Of a DNA stretch of 64,000 nt, positions 21,754 through 30,621 are shown in pieces. The stretch comes from Pseudomonas azerbaijanoccidentalis (GTDB lineage Bacteria > Pseudomonadota > Gammaproteobacteria > Pseudomonadales > Pseudomonadaceae). Each line of letters begins with the position of its first letter. Positions within the stretch are counted from its first letter, which is position 1. The notes below the pieces were generated by a model. The model ran no database searches. It had not been told where the DNA came from and was given only the letters and a program-made list of their open reading frames with translations. Made by a program: the position numbers and the translations under genes. Where the stretch lies: the NCBI RefSeq assembly GCF_019145495.1, contig NZ_JAHSTU010000002.1, positions 806,001-870,000 of the forward strand, read 5' to 3'.

Positions 21754-24560
21754 GTCTACCGGCCGCTTTCCTGCGTGATGCGCAGCAACTGATTCCACCG
21801 GAGCGGCGTTTCGACGATCCGCTGTCGACGTTAGCCTTCGGCACCGACGCCAGTTTCTATCGGCTGATTCCGCAACTGGTGATCCGCGTCGAATCCGAAG
21901 ATGAAGTGGTGGCGCTGTTGAAACTGGCACAGCGCGATCAGGTGCCGGTGACCTTCCGCGCCGCCGGCACCAGCCTCTCCGGCCAGGCCATCAGCGACTC
22001 AGTGCTGATCGTACTGGGGGATAATTGGAACGGTCGCGAAATCCGTGGCCAAGGCACGCAGATTCGTCTGCAACCCGGCGTGATCGGCGCGCAGGCCAAT
22101 GCCTGGCTGGCGCCGTTCGGGCGCAAGATCGGTCCGGACCCGGCCTCGATCAACGCCTGCAAAATCGGCGGCATCGTCGCCAACAACGCGAGCGGAATGT
22201 GCTGCGGCACGGCGCAAAATACCTATCACACCCTGGCCGGCATTCGACTGGTGCTGGCTGATGGCAGCCGTCTCGATACCGAAGATGCTTCCAGTGTCGC
22301 GGCTTTTCGCCAAAGCCATGGTGAGCTGCTGGAACGTCTGGCGACATTGGGCCGCGAGACGCGGGCAAACGCTGAACTCGCCGCCAAAATTCGCCACAAA
22401 TACCGTCTGAAAAATACCACCGGCCTGTCACTCAACGCCCTGGTGGATTACGACGAGCCTGTGGATATCTTGAGCCACTTGTTGGTGGGTTCCGAAGGTA
22501 CTCTTGGTTTCATCAGTGCGGTGACTTACGACACGGTGATCGACCACCCGAACAAAGCCTCGGCGTTGATCGTGTTCCCCGACGTCGAGACGTGCTGCAA
22601 CGCAGTCACCGTGCTGAAAAGCCAACCGGTGTCCGCCGTGGAACTGCTGGACCGCCGCAGCCTGCGCTCGGTACAAAGCAAACCCGGCATGCCCGCTTTC
22701 GTACAGCATCTGTCGAACAATGCCTGCGCCTTGCTGATCGAATCCCGCGCGGCGTCGTCCACATTACTGCACGAACAACTGGTGCAGATCATGGCGTCAC
22801 TGGCGTCTTTCACGGTGGAGAAGCAAGTCGACTTCACTGAAGACCCGCTGGAAAACGCCCGGCTCTGGGCAATCCGCAAGGACACCTTCCCCGCCGTTGG
22901 CGCAGTGCGCAAAACCGGGACCACGGTGATCATCGAAGACGTGACCTTCCCGGTGGAACAACTGGCCATCGGTGTGAACCGGTTGATCGAGTTATTCGAC
23001 AAACATCACTACGACGAGGCGATCCTTTTCGGACACGCTCTGGAAGGCAATCTGCACTTCGTCTTCACCCAAGGTTTCAACAACCCGGAAGAAGTCGCAC
23101 GCTACCAGGCGTTCATGGATGACGTCGCGCAGTTGGTCGCGGTGGAATTCGGCGGTTCGCTCAAGGCTGAACACGGCACCGGGCGCAACATGGCGCCTTT
23201 TGTCGAGCTGGAATGGGGCAGCGACGCCTACCAGTTGATGTGGCAGCTCAAACGACTGCTCGACCCCAACGGCATTCTCAACCCGGACGTGGTGCTCAGC
23301 GAAGACCCGCAGATCCATCTCAAGCATCTCAAGCCGCTGCCGGCCGCCGACGAGATTGTGGATAAGTGCATCGAATGCGGCTTCTGCGAACCTGTCTGCC
23401 CGTCGAAAGGACTGACCCTGAGCCCGCGCCAGCGCATTGTGATCTGGCGTGACATCCAGGCGAAGAAGCGCGCCGGGGTCGATACCCGCGAGCTAGAAGC
23501 TGCATACGAATACCAAGGCATCGACACCTGTGCCGCGACCGGTCTGTGTGCGCAACGCTGCCCCGTGGGAATCAATACCGGCGAGTTGGTGAAAAAGCTT
23601 CGCGGCCAGCACGCCACTCACACGAAAACCGCCAACTGGCTGGAAGGCAATTTCGCCACGGCGTTGCAGGGCGCGCGTTTCACCCTGCACGTCGCCAATG
23701 GTGCGCGGATGTTGCTGGGCGCACCACGATTGGCGAAGTTATCGGCGACGTTGACGCGCTTGTCCAAAGGTCAGGTCCCACAGTGGACCAACGCCATGCC
23801 ACAACCGGAAAAAGCCATCCGTTTCAGTCCCACGGTGACCGATGAGCGCCCGCGCGTGGTCTATCTGGCCGCGTGTGTTTCACGCGCCATGGGCCCGGCG
23901 GCCGGCGACAAGGAGCAAATGTCGCTGTACGACAAAACCCGGGGGCTGCTGGAAAAGGCCGGTTATCAGGTGGTCTTCCCGGACAATCTGGACAACCTCT
24001 GCTGCGGCCAGCCGTTCGCTTCCAAAGGCTATGCCGAACAGGCCGAACACAAACGCCAGGAATTGATCGGCGCTCTGCTCCACGCCAGCCGTGGCGGGCT
24101 CGATCCGATCTACTGCGACACCAGCCCCTGCACCCTGCGCCTGACGCAAGATCTGGGCGATGTGCGCCTGGACCTCTACGACCCGGTGCGTTTCATCCGG
24201 ACGCATCTGATGGATCGACTGGACTTCACCCCGCAGGACACGCCGATTGCGGTGCATGTCACGTGCAGCACCCAGCACCTTGGCGAAAGCCAGGCGCTGA
24301 TCGATCTGGCGCGCAAGTGCAGCAACAACGTGGTCATCCCCGAAGGCATTCACTGCTGCGGTTTTGCCGGCGACAAGGGCTTCACCACGCCGGAACTGAA
24401 CGCGCACTCACTGCGCACCTTGAAAGACGCGGTGCAGTATTGCAGCGAAGGTATTTCCACCAGCCGCACCTGTGAAATTGGCCTGAGCCAGCACGGCGGG
24501 ATCGATTATCACGGGCTGGTGTATCTGGTGGATCGGGTGACGCAAGCTCGCCCGGCTTAA
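21750..24560 (+). CDS. FAD/iron-sulfur D-lactate dehydrogenase (Dld-II type)
   Basis: The 936-residue enzyme combines an N-terminal FAD-binding PCMH domain (TFRAAGTSLSGQAISDSV near 70-90, GGIVANNASGMCCGT near 140-155), an FAD-oxidase C domain (KAEHGTGRNMAP), and two ferredoxin motifs (CIECGFCEPVCP from residue 540, CAATGLCAQRCP from 594). Two CCG motifs follow, at about 751 and 869. This architecture matches the quinone-linked D-lactate dehydrogenases and GlcD-GlcF fusions. Its place behind lldPEFG favours D-lactate over glycolate. It overlaps lldG by four bases and closes the operon. Confidence 0.9.
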   Translation: MSLPAAFLRDAQQLIPPERRFDDPLSTLAFGTDASFYRLIPQLVIRVESEDEVVALLKLAQRDQVPVTFRAAGTSLSGQAISDSVLIVLGDNWNGREIRGQGTQIRLQPGVIGAQANAWLAPFGRKIGPDPASINACKIGGIVANNASGMCCGTAQNTYHTLAGIRLVLADGSRLDTEDASSVAAFRQSHGELLERLATLGRETRANAELAAKIRHKYRLKNTTGLSLNALVDYDEPVDILSHLLVGSEGTLGFISAVTYDTVIDHPNKASALIVFPDVETCCNAVTVLKSQPVSAVELLDRRSLRSVQSKPGMPAFVQHLSNNACALLIESRAASSTLLHEQLVQIMASLASFTVEKQVDFTEDPLENARLWAIRKDTFPAVGAVRKTGTTVIIEDVTFPVEQLAIGVNRLIELFDKHHYDEAILFGHALEGNLHFVFTQGFNNPEEVARYQAFMDDVAQLVAVEFGGSLKAEHGTGRNMAPFVELEWGSDAYQLMWQLKRLLDPNGILNPDVVLSEDPQIHLKHLKPLPAADEIVDKCIECGFCEPVCPSKGLTLSPRQRIVIWRDIQAKKRAGVDTRELEAAYEYQGIDTCAATGLCAQRCPVGINTGELVKKLRGQHATHTKTANWLEGNFATALQGARFTLHVANGARMLLGAPRLAKLSATLTRLSKGQVPQWTNAMPQPEKAIRFSPTVTDERPRVVYLAACVSRAMGPAAGDKEQMSLYDKTRGLLEKAGYQVVFPDNLDNLCCGQPFASKGYAEQAEHKRQELIGALLHASRGGLDPIYCDTSPCTLRLTQDLGDVRLDLYDPVRFIRTHLMDRLDFTPQDTPIAVHVTCSTQHLGESQALIDLARKCSNNVVIPEGIHCCGFAGDKGFTTPELNAHSLRTLKDAVQYCSEGISTSRTCEIGLSQHGGIDYHGLVYLVDRVTQARPA

Positions 24561-24573
24561 GGGCGAGGGATTG

Positions 24574-24600
24574 AAAAGGGGCATTTTTTGCCCCTTTTTA
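24574..24600 (+). terminator. Rho-independent terminator of the lactate operon
   Basis: AAAAGGGGC / GCCCCTTTTT around a T-rich loop, 14 bp after the dehydrogenase stop codon. Confidence 0.85.
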
Positions 24601-24754
24601 CTCTGCATCGTCATCATCCACCTGCAAAAAAAAACCGAATTCCTGCGCGCGGCTATAGTCATTTATCTAGGCCCTTTGAAAAGGGCTTATAACCACCTCG
24701 GCCAGCGGCCCCCTTTACCGGCAGCACCGAGCCCTCATGCGCAAGGAGATACTC

Positions 24755-25030
24755 ATGAAGCACTCTGCAATTGCTGGATTGTTCATCGCTGCAGCAATGT
24801 TGGCGTCGCCGGTGTTTGCGGCGGATAAGGATCTGTGTGCCGCGAATATTCAACAAATAAGCGATTTCGTGGACAGTGCGCCCTCCCTCCCTGAAGGCAC
24901 AATGGACACCGTAAAAGCTGCACTGACCAAAGCGAAAGCCTCTCAGGCAGCCGGGAACGATAAGGATTGCGTCGAAGTCACCTCCGGCATCATCACCAAA
25001 ATGCAAATTCGTAACCCAACCCGGAACTGA
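24755..25030 (+). CDS. Small predicted periplasmic protein
   Basis: The 91-residue protein was not recognised. The ATG at 24755 is preceded by AAGGAG. A signal peptide is clear (MKHSAIAGLFIAAAMLASPVFA, cleavage after residue 22 before ADKDL), written here only as its ends MKHSA...PVFA in function terms. The mature part is about 69 residues, mostly helix-forming, with two cysteines (DLCAANI and KDCVEV) that could form a disulfide. The tail MQIRNPTRN is basic. It is monocistronic, ahead of ssrA. Confidence 0.75.
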   Translation: MKHSAIAGLFIAAAMLASPVFAADKDLCAANIQQISDFVDSAPSLPEGTMDTVKAALTKAKASQAAGNDKDCVEVTSGIITKMQIRNPTRN

Positions 25031-25038
25031 TCCCTGGC

Positions 25039-25064
25039 AGGGCCAACCTTCGGGTTGGCCTTCC
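25039..25064 (+). terminator. Hairpin with TTCG loop after the small periplasmic gene
   Basis: GGCCAACC-ttcg-GGTTGGCC followed by TTCC, 8 bp past the stop codon. The stem is strong and the T run weak; it separates this gene from ssrA. Confidence 0.6.
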
Positions 25065-25125
25065 GCGCCACATTGACGTAGACTGTGCAGGCTTGTTGCT
25101 CATCTGATTCACGAGCAATGAGTTC

Positions 25126-25520
25126 GGGGCCGTTTAGGATTCGACGCCGGTTGCGAAACTTTAGGTGCATGCCGAGTTGGTAACAGAACTCGTAAATCCA
25201 CTGTTGCAACTACTTATAGTTGCCAATGACAAATACTACGGGGAAGAATCTATCGCTGCGTAAGCAGCCTTAGACCTTTACCTTCTGGTACCTTCGGGTC
25301 CAGCAATCACCAGGGGATGTCTGTAAACCCAAAGTGATTGTCATATAGAACAGAATCGCCGTGCAGTACGTTGTGGACGAAGCGGCTAAAACTTACACAA
25401 CTCGCCCAAAGCACCCTGCCCGTCGGGTCGCTGAGGGTTAACTTAATAGACACGGCTACGCATGTAGTACCGACAGCGGAGTACTGGCGGACGGGGGTTC
25501 AAATCCCCCCGGCTCCACCA
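25126..25520 (+). ncRNA. ssrA: tmRNA (SsrA)
   Basis: tmRNA rescues stalled ribosomes with SmpB. The 5' GGGGCCG pairs with CGGCTCC before the 3' ACCA, forming the tRNA-like acceptor stem. The T arm GGGTTCAAATCCC is at the 3' end, and the conserved TTAGGATTCGACGCCGG and GCATGCCGAGTTGG blocks are at the 5' end. The tag reading frame begins GCC AAT GAC after TATAGTT and encodes ANDKYYGEESIAA before TAA (25222-25263). Pseudoknot regions follow. The tag ends SIAA instead of the ALAA common in gammaproteobacteria. Length is 395 nt. Confidence 0.95.
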
Positions 25521-25528
25521 AATAGAAA

Positions 25529-25555
25529 AAAGACGTCCTCGGACGTCTTTTTTTA
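25529..25555 (+). terminator. Rho-independent terminator of ssrA
   Basis: AAAGACGTCC-t-CGGACGTCTTTTTTT starts within 10 bases of the mature tmRNA 3' end. Confidence 0.9.
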
Positions 25556-25610
25556 TGCCTGAAATTCAGCAAAACCTCAGCATTCATGTTCCGCGATTCC
25601 GCCCGCAACA

Positions 25611-26747
25611 CTACCGCTCAGGATACGCAGCAAAATCCGTGTAACCCCTTTCCCCACGCCGGGTGTAATACGTTGATCGGTCCGCTTCCGCCAACGGCCA
25701 GTCATGCTTGAGGCGCGCGGCCAGGTCCGGGTTTGCGATGTAGGGTCTGCCGAAGGCGATCAGGTCGACTAACCCGGTGTCGAGCGCATCCTGCGCGCTC
25801 TGGCGGTCAGTGAATCCGCCGCACCAGATGATTTTGCCGGGAAACGCCGCTCGGACCTTGGCCAGCAGGGCGTGGTCGAGGTGGCGCGATTTGAACTCGG
25901 CAACCTCCATATTCGCTTCCGGCATCAGTTCGTAGACCAGATGCAGGTAGGCGACGCCGAGGCGCCCCAATTTATCGGCAACGTACAGCAAGGTTTCCTC
26001 GGTCAGAGGATTCGCTGGAATACCGTTGAACTTGCCGAACGGTGACAGGCGGACACCCACGCGTCCAGGCCCCAACTCACGCAATGCCGCTTCAACGACT
26101 TCCATCAGGAAGCGTGTACGGTTTTCTACGCTGCCGCCGCCGAAGCAATCGGTGCGCGTGTTGAGTACCGAGTTCATGAACTGCTCGAACAGATAACCGT
26201 TGGCTGCGTGGATTTCGACTCCGTCAAATCCAGCCTCCCGCGCCTGGACACAGGCTTGGGTAACGGTGCCGACCAAGGCAAACACTTCTTCCGTCCTCAG
26301 GCGTCTTGGCTGGCCTGCGGGCATATAGCCCAACGTGCCATCCGGGCCGTGGGCAAACACCTGCGAATCCGCCCTTTCCTCGGTAACGCCCCAGGGCGCT
26401 TCGCTGTTGGGCATGAGCGATGGATGGGCCATTCTGCCGACGTGCCAGAGTTGCGAGAATATCGTGCCTCCTTTGCGGTGAACCTCATCGTTCACCAGAC
26501 GCCAGCCCTGCCGCTGGTCTTGCGTGTAGATACCGGGCGTCATCGCGTAGCCGTTGCTGGATGGCGCAACGTCAGTTGCCTCGGTCACGATCAGGCCGGC
26601 GCTGGCCCGCCGCCCGTAGTAGGTGGCCATCAACTCATTCGGGATGTCCCCCTCGGACGTCCGTGTGCGAGTCATCGGCGCCATGACGATGCGGTTCGTC
26701 AGCGCAACGGTGCCGCCAACCAATTGGGAATCAAACAGGTCTATCAT
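25611..26747 (-). CDS. Old Yellow Enzyme family alkene reductase (NADH:flavin oxidoreductase)
   Basis: The 378-residue FMN TIM-barrel enzyme reduces electron-poor C=C bonds or nitro groups, as NemA-type relatives do. The substrate-binding His180 and Asn183 and the Tyr185 proton donor are in the motif HAANGYL. APMTR at 23-27 has Thr26 in the position that tunes flavin potential (classical rather than YqjM-like). SHGSTF-type C-terminal phosphate loops are represented by WCGGFTD and IAFGRPYIANPDLA. It is divergent from an HxlR regulator, the usual electrophile-responsive pairing. Confidence 0.93.
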   Translation of the reverse strand: MIDLFDSQLVGGTVALTNRIVMAPMTRTRTSEGDIPNELMATYYGRRASAGLIVTEATDVAPSSNGYAMTPGIYTQDQRQGWRLVNDEVHRKGGTIFSQLWHVGRMAHPSLMPNSEAPWGVTEERADSQVFAHGPDGTLGYMPAGQPRRLRTEEVFALVGTVTQACVQAREAGFDGVEIHAANGYLFEQFMNSVLNTRTDCFGGGSVENRTRFLMEVVEAALRELGPGRVGVRLSPFGKFNGIPANPLTEETLLYVADKLGRLGVAYLHLVYELMPEANMEVAEFKSRHLDHALLAKVRAAFPGKIIWCGGFTDRQSAQDALDTGLVDLIAFGRPYIANPDLAARLKHDWPLAEADRSTYYTRRGERGYTDFAAYPER

Positions 26748-26841
26748 GGATTTTCCTTCAGGTCGGTTCGGAACGAATCGGAAGGAAAATGTACTTTTCG
26801 ATAGTCGCCCCCTCTACACACCGTTTGGTCAGTAATCACAA

Positions 26842-27219
26842 ATGAAGACGATCAATAGACTCCCCGGCTTGCCAGTCGAACGTGCGCTAGGTGTCCTTTC
26901 CGGACGCTGGAAAGCGGTCATCCTTCATGTGCTGCTGGACGGCCCGCAACGCACCTGTGATCTGGAAAAGCGCATAGCCGGTATTACCCAGAAGGTGTTG
27001 ATTGAGCAACTGCGAGCGCTTGAGGAACATGGAATGGTCAGCCGGCAACCCAGCGCCGTGGACCGCCAGGGCATCGAATACCTGCTCACCCCGCTTGGCG
27101 AAAGCCTGCGGCCCATCCTGGATTCTCTGATCGAATGGGGTAGCCATCACGCCACGGCGCTCGACGACGCCGACAGGCTGCTGCCATGCGAAGCTGTCGT
27201 TCGAGATCGCACTGCCTGA
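26842..27219 (+). CDS. HxlR family transcriptional regulator
   Basis: The 125-residue winged-helix protein has family core VERALGVLSGRWKAVILHVLLDGPQRTCDLEKRI, seen here as VERALGVLSGRWK then RTCDLEKR. The N-terminal cysteine found in many HxlR redox sensors just before this core is replaced by Leu10; Cys39 in the DNA-binding helix region remains. It is divergent from the alkene reductase with a 94-bp shared region and probably controls it. Its end is 22 bp from the convergent proC. Confidence 0.88.
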   Translation: MKTINRLPGLPVERALGVLSGRWKAVILHVLLDGPQRTCDLEKRIAGITQKVLIEQLRALEEHGMVSRQPSAVDRQGIEYLLTPLGESLRPILDSLIEWGSHHATALDDADRLLPCEAVVRDRTA

Positions 27220-27241
27220 CCGAGCCCGCATGCCCTCGGAT

Positions 27242-28060
27242 CTATGCACCCAGTTGCTGCGCAAGTTCCGCCGAGCGCAGGGCCGCCGCCGTCAGCGCCC
27301 TCTCCACCAGTGCTTCAAACCCACCCGCCTGGAAGGACTTGATCGCGGCCTCCGTGGTCCCTCCTGGCGACGTCACCCGGCGGCGCAATTCACAGACGTC
27401 GACATCGCTGCCCAGCGCCATGTGAGCAGCGCCTATCGCAGTGTGCAGTGTCAGTTGCGCAGCCGTTTCCCGAGTTAGCCCGAGCTGTTCCCCGGCGCGG
27501 GTCATGGCTTCGATCAACAGAAAGAAATACGCCGGCCCGCTGCCGGACACGGCCGTCACGGCATCGAGTTGACGCTCCTCCTCAAGCCACACTGCCAGGC
27601 CGACGGCCGACAACAATTGCTCGGCGTCGCTGCGTTGCCTGGCACTCACAAAGGCATTGGCATACAGCCCGCTGACTCCCTGACGCATCACCGCCGGTGT
27701 GTTCGGCATGCAGCGCACGACAGGCCGGTCGCCCAGCCATCCGGCGAGACTGGCGCAGGTTATGCCGGCGGCGACCGACACCACCAATTGCTGAGGCAGA
27801 AGGTGTGGGCGCAATGCTGCGCAGACCGACTTGATCACTTGCGGCTTGACCGCCAGCACCACCACATCGGTACCCTCGATGGCGTCGGCGTTGTCGGCAA
27901 AGGTGTGGATGCCCTGATCGGCACGGATCTGCGCGCGTTTTTCCGGCCTCGGGCAACTGGCGCGGATGAATGAGGCGTCCAGCCCTTGCGCCCGCAGGCC
28001 GCCAATCAGGCTGGCGGCCATGTTGCCGGCGCCGATGAAGGCAATTCGGCTATTGCTCAT
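27242..28060 (-). CDS. proC: Pyrroline-5-carboxylate reductase
   Basis: ProC reduces P5C to proline. The 272-residue protein has the N-terminal Rossmann GAGNMAASLIGGL (residues about 9-21) and the C-terminal signature RRRVTSPGGTTEAAI near 228-242. The ATG at 28060 is the natural start for MSNSRIAFIGAGN. It follows the ornithine aminotransferase gene by 11 bp, so together they convert ornithine via glutamate semialdehyde/P5C to proline. In Pseudomonas the housekeeping proC usually sits near yggS/pilT, so this is likely a second, pathway-specific copy (inference). Confidence 0.93.
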   Translation of the reverse strand: MSNSRIAFIGAGNMAASLIGGLRAQGLDASFIRASCPRPEKRAQIRADQGIHTFADNADAIEGTDVVVLAVKPQVIKSVCAALRPHLLPQQLVVSVAAGITCASLAGWLGDRPVVRCMPNTPAVMRQGVSGLYANAFVSARQRSDAEQLLSAVGLAVWLEEERQLDAVTAVSGSGPAYFFLLIEAMTRAGEQLGLTRETAAQLTLHTAIGAAHMALGSDVDVCELRRRVTSPGGTTEAAIKSFQAGGFEALVERALTAAALRSAELAQQLGA

Positions 28061-28071
28061 GGGGTTTCCCG

Positions 28072-29268
28072 TCAACGCAGCTGATTGAATACGCGCTCGA
28101 TACAGGTCAAACCCCACTCAAGTTCGTCGAGGGTGATACAAAGCGGTGGCGCCACACGCAAGACATTTTCGTGGGTCTCACGGGTCAGTACGCCTTCGCG
28201 CAGCAGCGCCTCGCAGTAAGGTTTCGCCGGGCGATTCAACTCGATACCGACCCACAAGCCGCGACCACGCACCTCTTGAATCGCCGGATAGTTGAAACCT
28301 TGCAGACGACTTTTCAGGTGGTCACCCAGACGCGCACTGTTTTCAATCAGGCCCTCTTCGTCCAACACCTTCAAGGCCTCAAGTCCAATGGCCGCTGCCA
28401 GCGGATTGCCGCCGAACGTCGAGCCGTGGCTGCCGGGGTCGAACTGATCGAGAATCTCACGCCCGGCGACAAACGCCGACACCGGCATGATTCCGCCGCC
28501 CAGGGCCTTGCCGAGAATCAACGCATCGGGACGGATCTCTTCGTGCTCGAAGGCGAACCACTTGCCAGTGCGCCCGAGGCCAGACTGAATTTCGTCGAGG
28601 ATCAGCAGCGTATTGGTCTCATCACACAGCTTGCGCAACTCGCGCAGGAAACCCGCAGGCGGCACACGAATGCCCGCCTCGCCCTGAATTGGCTCGATCA
28701 GCACGGCACAGGTTCGTTCGGTGATAGCATCGCGAAAACTGGCGATGTCGCCAAAGCGCGCCTGTTTGAAGCCGTCACAAAACGGACCGAAGTCGGCCTT
28801 GTAGGATGGCTCGGAAGAGAAGCCGACGATGGTCGACGTACGGCCATGGAAGTTGTTGTCCGCGACCACGATTTCCGCGCGATTGGCTTCGATGCCCTTG
28901 ACCCGGTAACCCCAGCGCCGCGCCGCTTTGATCGCTGTTTCGACAGCTTCGGCGCCGCTATTCATCGGCAATGCGCCGGAGAATCCGGTCACCCGCGACA
29001 GCTCTTCCAGAAAGGTACCCAGCGGCTGGCTGTAGAAGGCCCGGGACACCACGCTGATCTTATCGATCTGAGCCACCGCCGCCTGTCGAATACGCGGATG
29101 CACGTGACCGTGACTGACCGCCGAATACGCCGACATCATGTCCAGGTAGCGCGTGCCATTTTCATCGGTTGCCCAAACGCCTTCACCTTGAACCAGCACC
29201 ACCGGCAGCGGTGAATAGTTATTGGCACAGAAGCGGTTTTCCAGCTCGATCGTATCTACAGAGTTCAT
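28072..29268 (-). CDS. rocD: Ornithine aminotransferase
   Basis: This PLP class III aminotransferase transfers the delta-amino group of ornithine to 2-oxoglutarate, giving glutamate semialdehyde. The 398-residue protein closely matches RocD: NNYSPLPVV and YLDMMSAYSAVSHGH near the N-terminus, NSGAEAVE (103-110), Asp225 in LDEIQSG, and the PLP lysine Lys254 in ILGKALGGG. The Tyr of ANNYxPLPVV is typical of ornithine enzymes rather than acetylornithine ones. It is followed at 11 bp by proC. Confidence 0.93.
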   Translation of the reverse strand: MNSVDTIELENRFCANNYSPLPVVLVQGEGVWATDENGTRYLDMMSAYSAVSHGHVHPRIRQAAVAQIDKISVVSRAFYSQPLGTFLEELSRVTGFSGALPMNSGAEAVETAIKAARRWGYRVKGIEANRAEIVVADNNFHGRTSTIVGFSSEPSYKADFGPFCDGFKQARFGDIASFRDAITERTCAVLIEPIQGEAGIRVPPAGFLRELRKLCDETNTLLILDEIQSGLGRTGKWFAFEHEEIRPDALILGKALGGGIMPVSAFVAGREILDQFDPGSHGSTFGGNPLAAAIGLEALKVLDEEGLIENSARLGDHLKSRLQGFNYPAIQEVRGRGLWVGIELNRPAKPYCEALLREGVLTRETHENVLRVAPPLCITLDELEWGLTCIERVFNQLR

Positions 29269-29307
29269 CGTTGACTTCCCGAAACATTGAATGCGGATGC
29301 GGTGCCT

Positions 29308-30426
29308 TCAGGCACCCAAAAGCTTGCCGGTACGGATCGGCACCGGGCCGGAAACCCGCCCCAGCGGATCACCCGGTTTGACGTAGCGAATCTCGCGGCG
29401 CATGTAGAGCACGCCGGTGTTGTGGCTGCAGAGGGTGGTCGTTTCGCCGCTCGAAGGGTCAACGATGTCGAACAGCGCCTGACCGGCCTGAACATGGCTG
29501 CCAACCGGAACGCGATGCACGAGAATGCCGGCCGTGCGGGCATAAAATTGTTCGCTGCCGGACAACGGCGTGGCCGGATTGAGCAACGGCGGCAGGGGCG
29601 ACGGCGTACCGTCGATGGCGCCGCGATGGATCAGGTACTCAATGATCGCGGCAGCGTCCTGCTCGGCCAGTTCATAGGAAACGTCACGCTGCCCACGGTG
29701 TTCCACCGTCACGGCGATCGTGCCATTGGGAATCGGCAATGCTTCACCGACGCGTGCTTGCAGGCTCGTCCACAGCAGGCACAACGCTTCATCGAAGGAG
29801 TAACCCTGTGAGTCGTTGGCCAACAGCGAAACCTGCGCGCCCAGGTAACGCGACAACGGTTCCACTTCGTTCCAGATCTCTTCGCCGGTGTACAGGTGCA
29901 TAGCCGCTTCACGGGAGCAATGCAGATCGAGCACCACGTCGGCATCGTGAGCCAGCAACATCAACGTACGTTGCAACGAGGTGTATTCATCCACAGGGTC
30001 CCAGGCCGTCAGACACTCGCGCCAAGCTGTGCGAATCACTTCGAGGTTGTGGTTGATGTCCTGCCCCAAGAGACCTTCGACTTTCTGCGCGATCTCCTGA
30101 TGATGAACCGGAAAATGGCGGTTGTAGTTGCGCCCACTGCCCAACTCGAAACGTCCACTCAGCGCCCCCATGACGTACTGGCTCAGCCCCGGCGGATTGG
30201 CCACGGCCACCAGAACGATTTCGTCCTTCAGCCGGTTGGCTTTTTCCAGGGCGACCAGGTGGCGGCGCAGGAGTGTCGCCACCAACATGGCGGGGATTTC
30301 ATCAGCGTGCAGCGCGGCCTGGATGTAAATCTTGCGGCCCTGTCCGGTCGGTCCGTAATGCTCGCTGTCGATGTGCCTGCTGCTGCCGTGTGTCGCCTGA
30401 AGCAGTGGGTGTTCGCGATGTTCCAT
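29308..30426 (-). CDS. Succinylglutamate desuccinylase/aspartoacylase family deacylase
   Basis: The 372-residue M14-like zinc hydrolase releases an acyl group from an N-acyl amino acid in related enzymes (AstE, aspartoacylase, DoeB). Zinc ligands His40 and Glu43 are in ALHADEIP, with His169 in DLHCSRE. Glu242 in VTVEHRG is the probable general base. A C-terminal beta domain (about 290-372) contains HVQAGQALFDIVDP, resembling a biotinyl-like or capping domain. It lies 39 bp upstream of rocD, which suggests the product is ornithine or a similar diamine acid (inference). The substrate is unknown. Confidence 0.82.
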   Translation of the reverse strand: MEHREHPLLQATHGSSRHIDSEHYGPTGQGRKIYIQAALHADEIPAMLVATLLRRHLVALEKANRLKDEIVLVAVANPPGLSQYVMGALSGRFELGSGRNYNRHFPVHHQEIAQKVEGLLGQDINHNLEVIRTAWRECLTAWDPVDEYTSLQRTLMLLAHDADVVLDLHCSREAAMHLYTGEEIWNEVEPLSRYLGAQVSLLANDSQGYSFDEALCLLWTSLQARVGEALPIPNGTIAVTVEHRGQRDVSYELAEQDAAAIIEYLIHRGAIDGTPSPLPPLLNPATPLSGSEQFYARTAGILVHRVPVGSHVQAGQALFDIVDPSSGETTTLCSHNTGVLYMRREIRYVKPGDPLGRVSGPVPIRTGKLLGA

Positions 30427-30521
30427 AAGGTAAAACTCTCGAGTTCAAAAGTAGGACGGCCACTGGGTCAATCATAAAGAGAGGCTCTAAATCGCCGTAA
30501 GGGCGGTCCCGGCTATCCCGA

Positions 30522-30537
30522 TCGGTCAAATCGATCA
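30522..30537. repeat. 16-bp word shared with 37396-37411 (deacylase/porin gap)
   Basis: TCGGTCAAATCGATCA occurs here between the deacylase and porin genes and again upstream of the LysR gene at 37445. It contains ATCG-N7-CGAT symmetry and a T-N11-A spacing, as in LysR-type sites. It may be a binding site for that regulator; a chance match is possible. Confidence 0.35.
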
Positions 30538-30621
30538 GGCAGAGAAAAATGGTTCATCACCACTGGCGACACCACCGTCAGCCAGCGGCGAAAACGCTGA
30601 TGACGGCGGCATCGGCAGCGA

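Noticed and set aside
25338..25562. Short open frame across the 3' half of ssrA
   Set aside because: The DNA is fully accounted for by the tmRNA and its terminator.
25500..25700. Genomic island inserted at the ssrA 3' end
   Set aside because: ssrA is a common integration site, but there is no integrase gene and no second copy of the tmRNA 3' end within the window.
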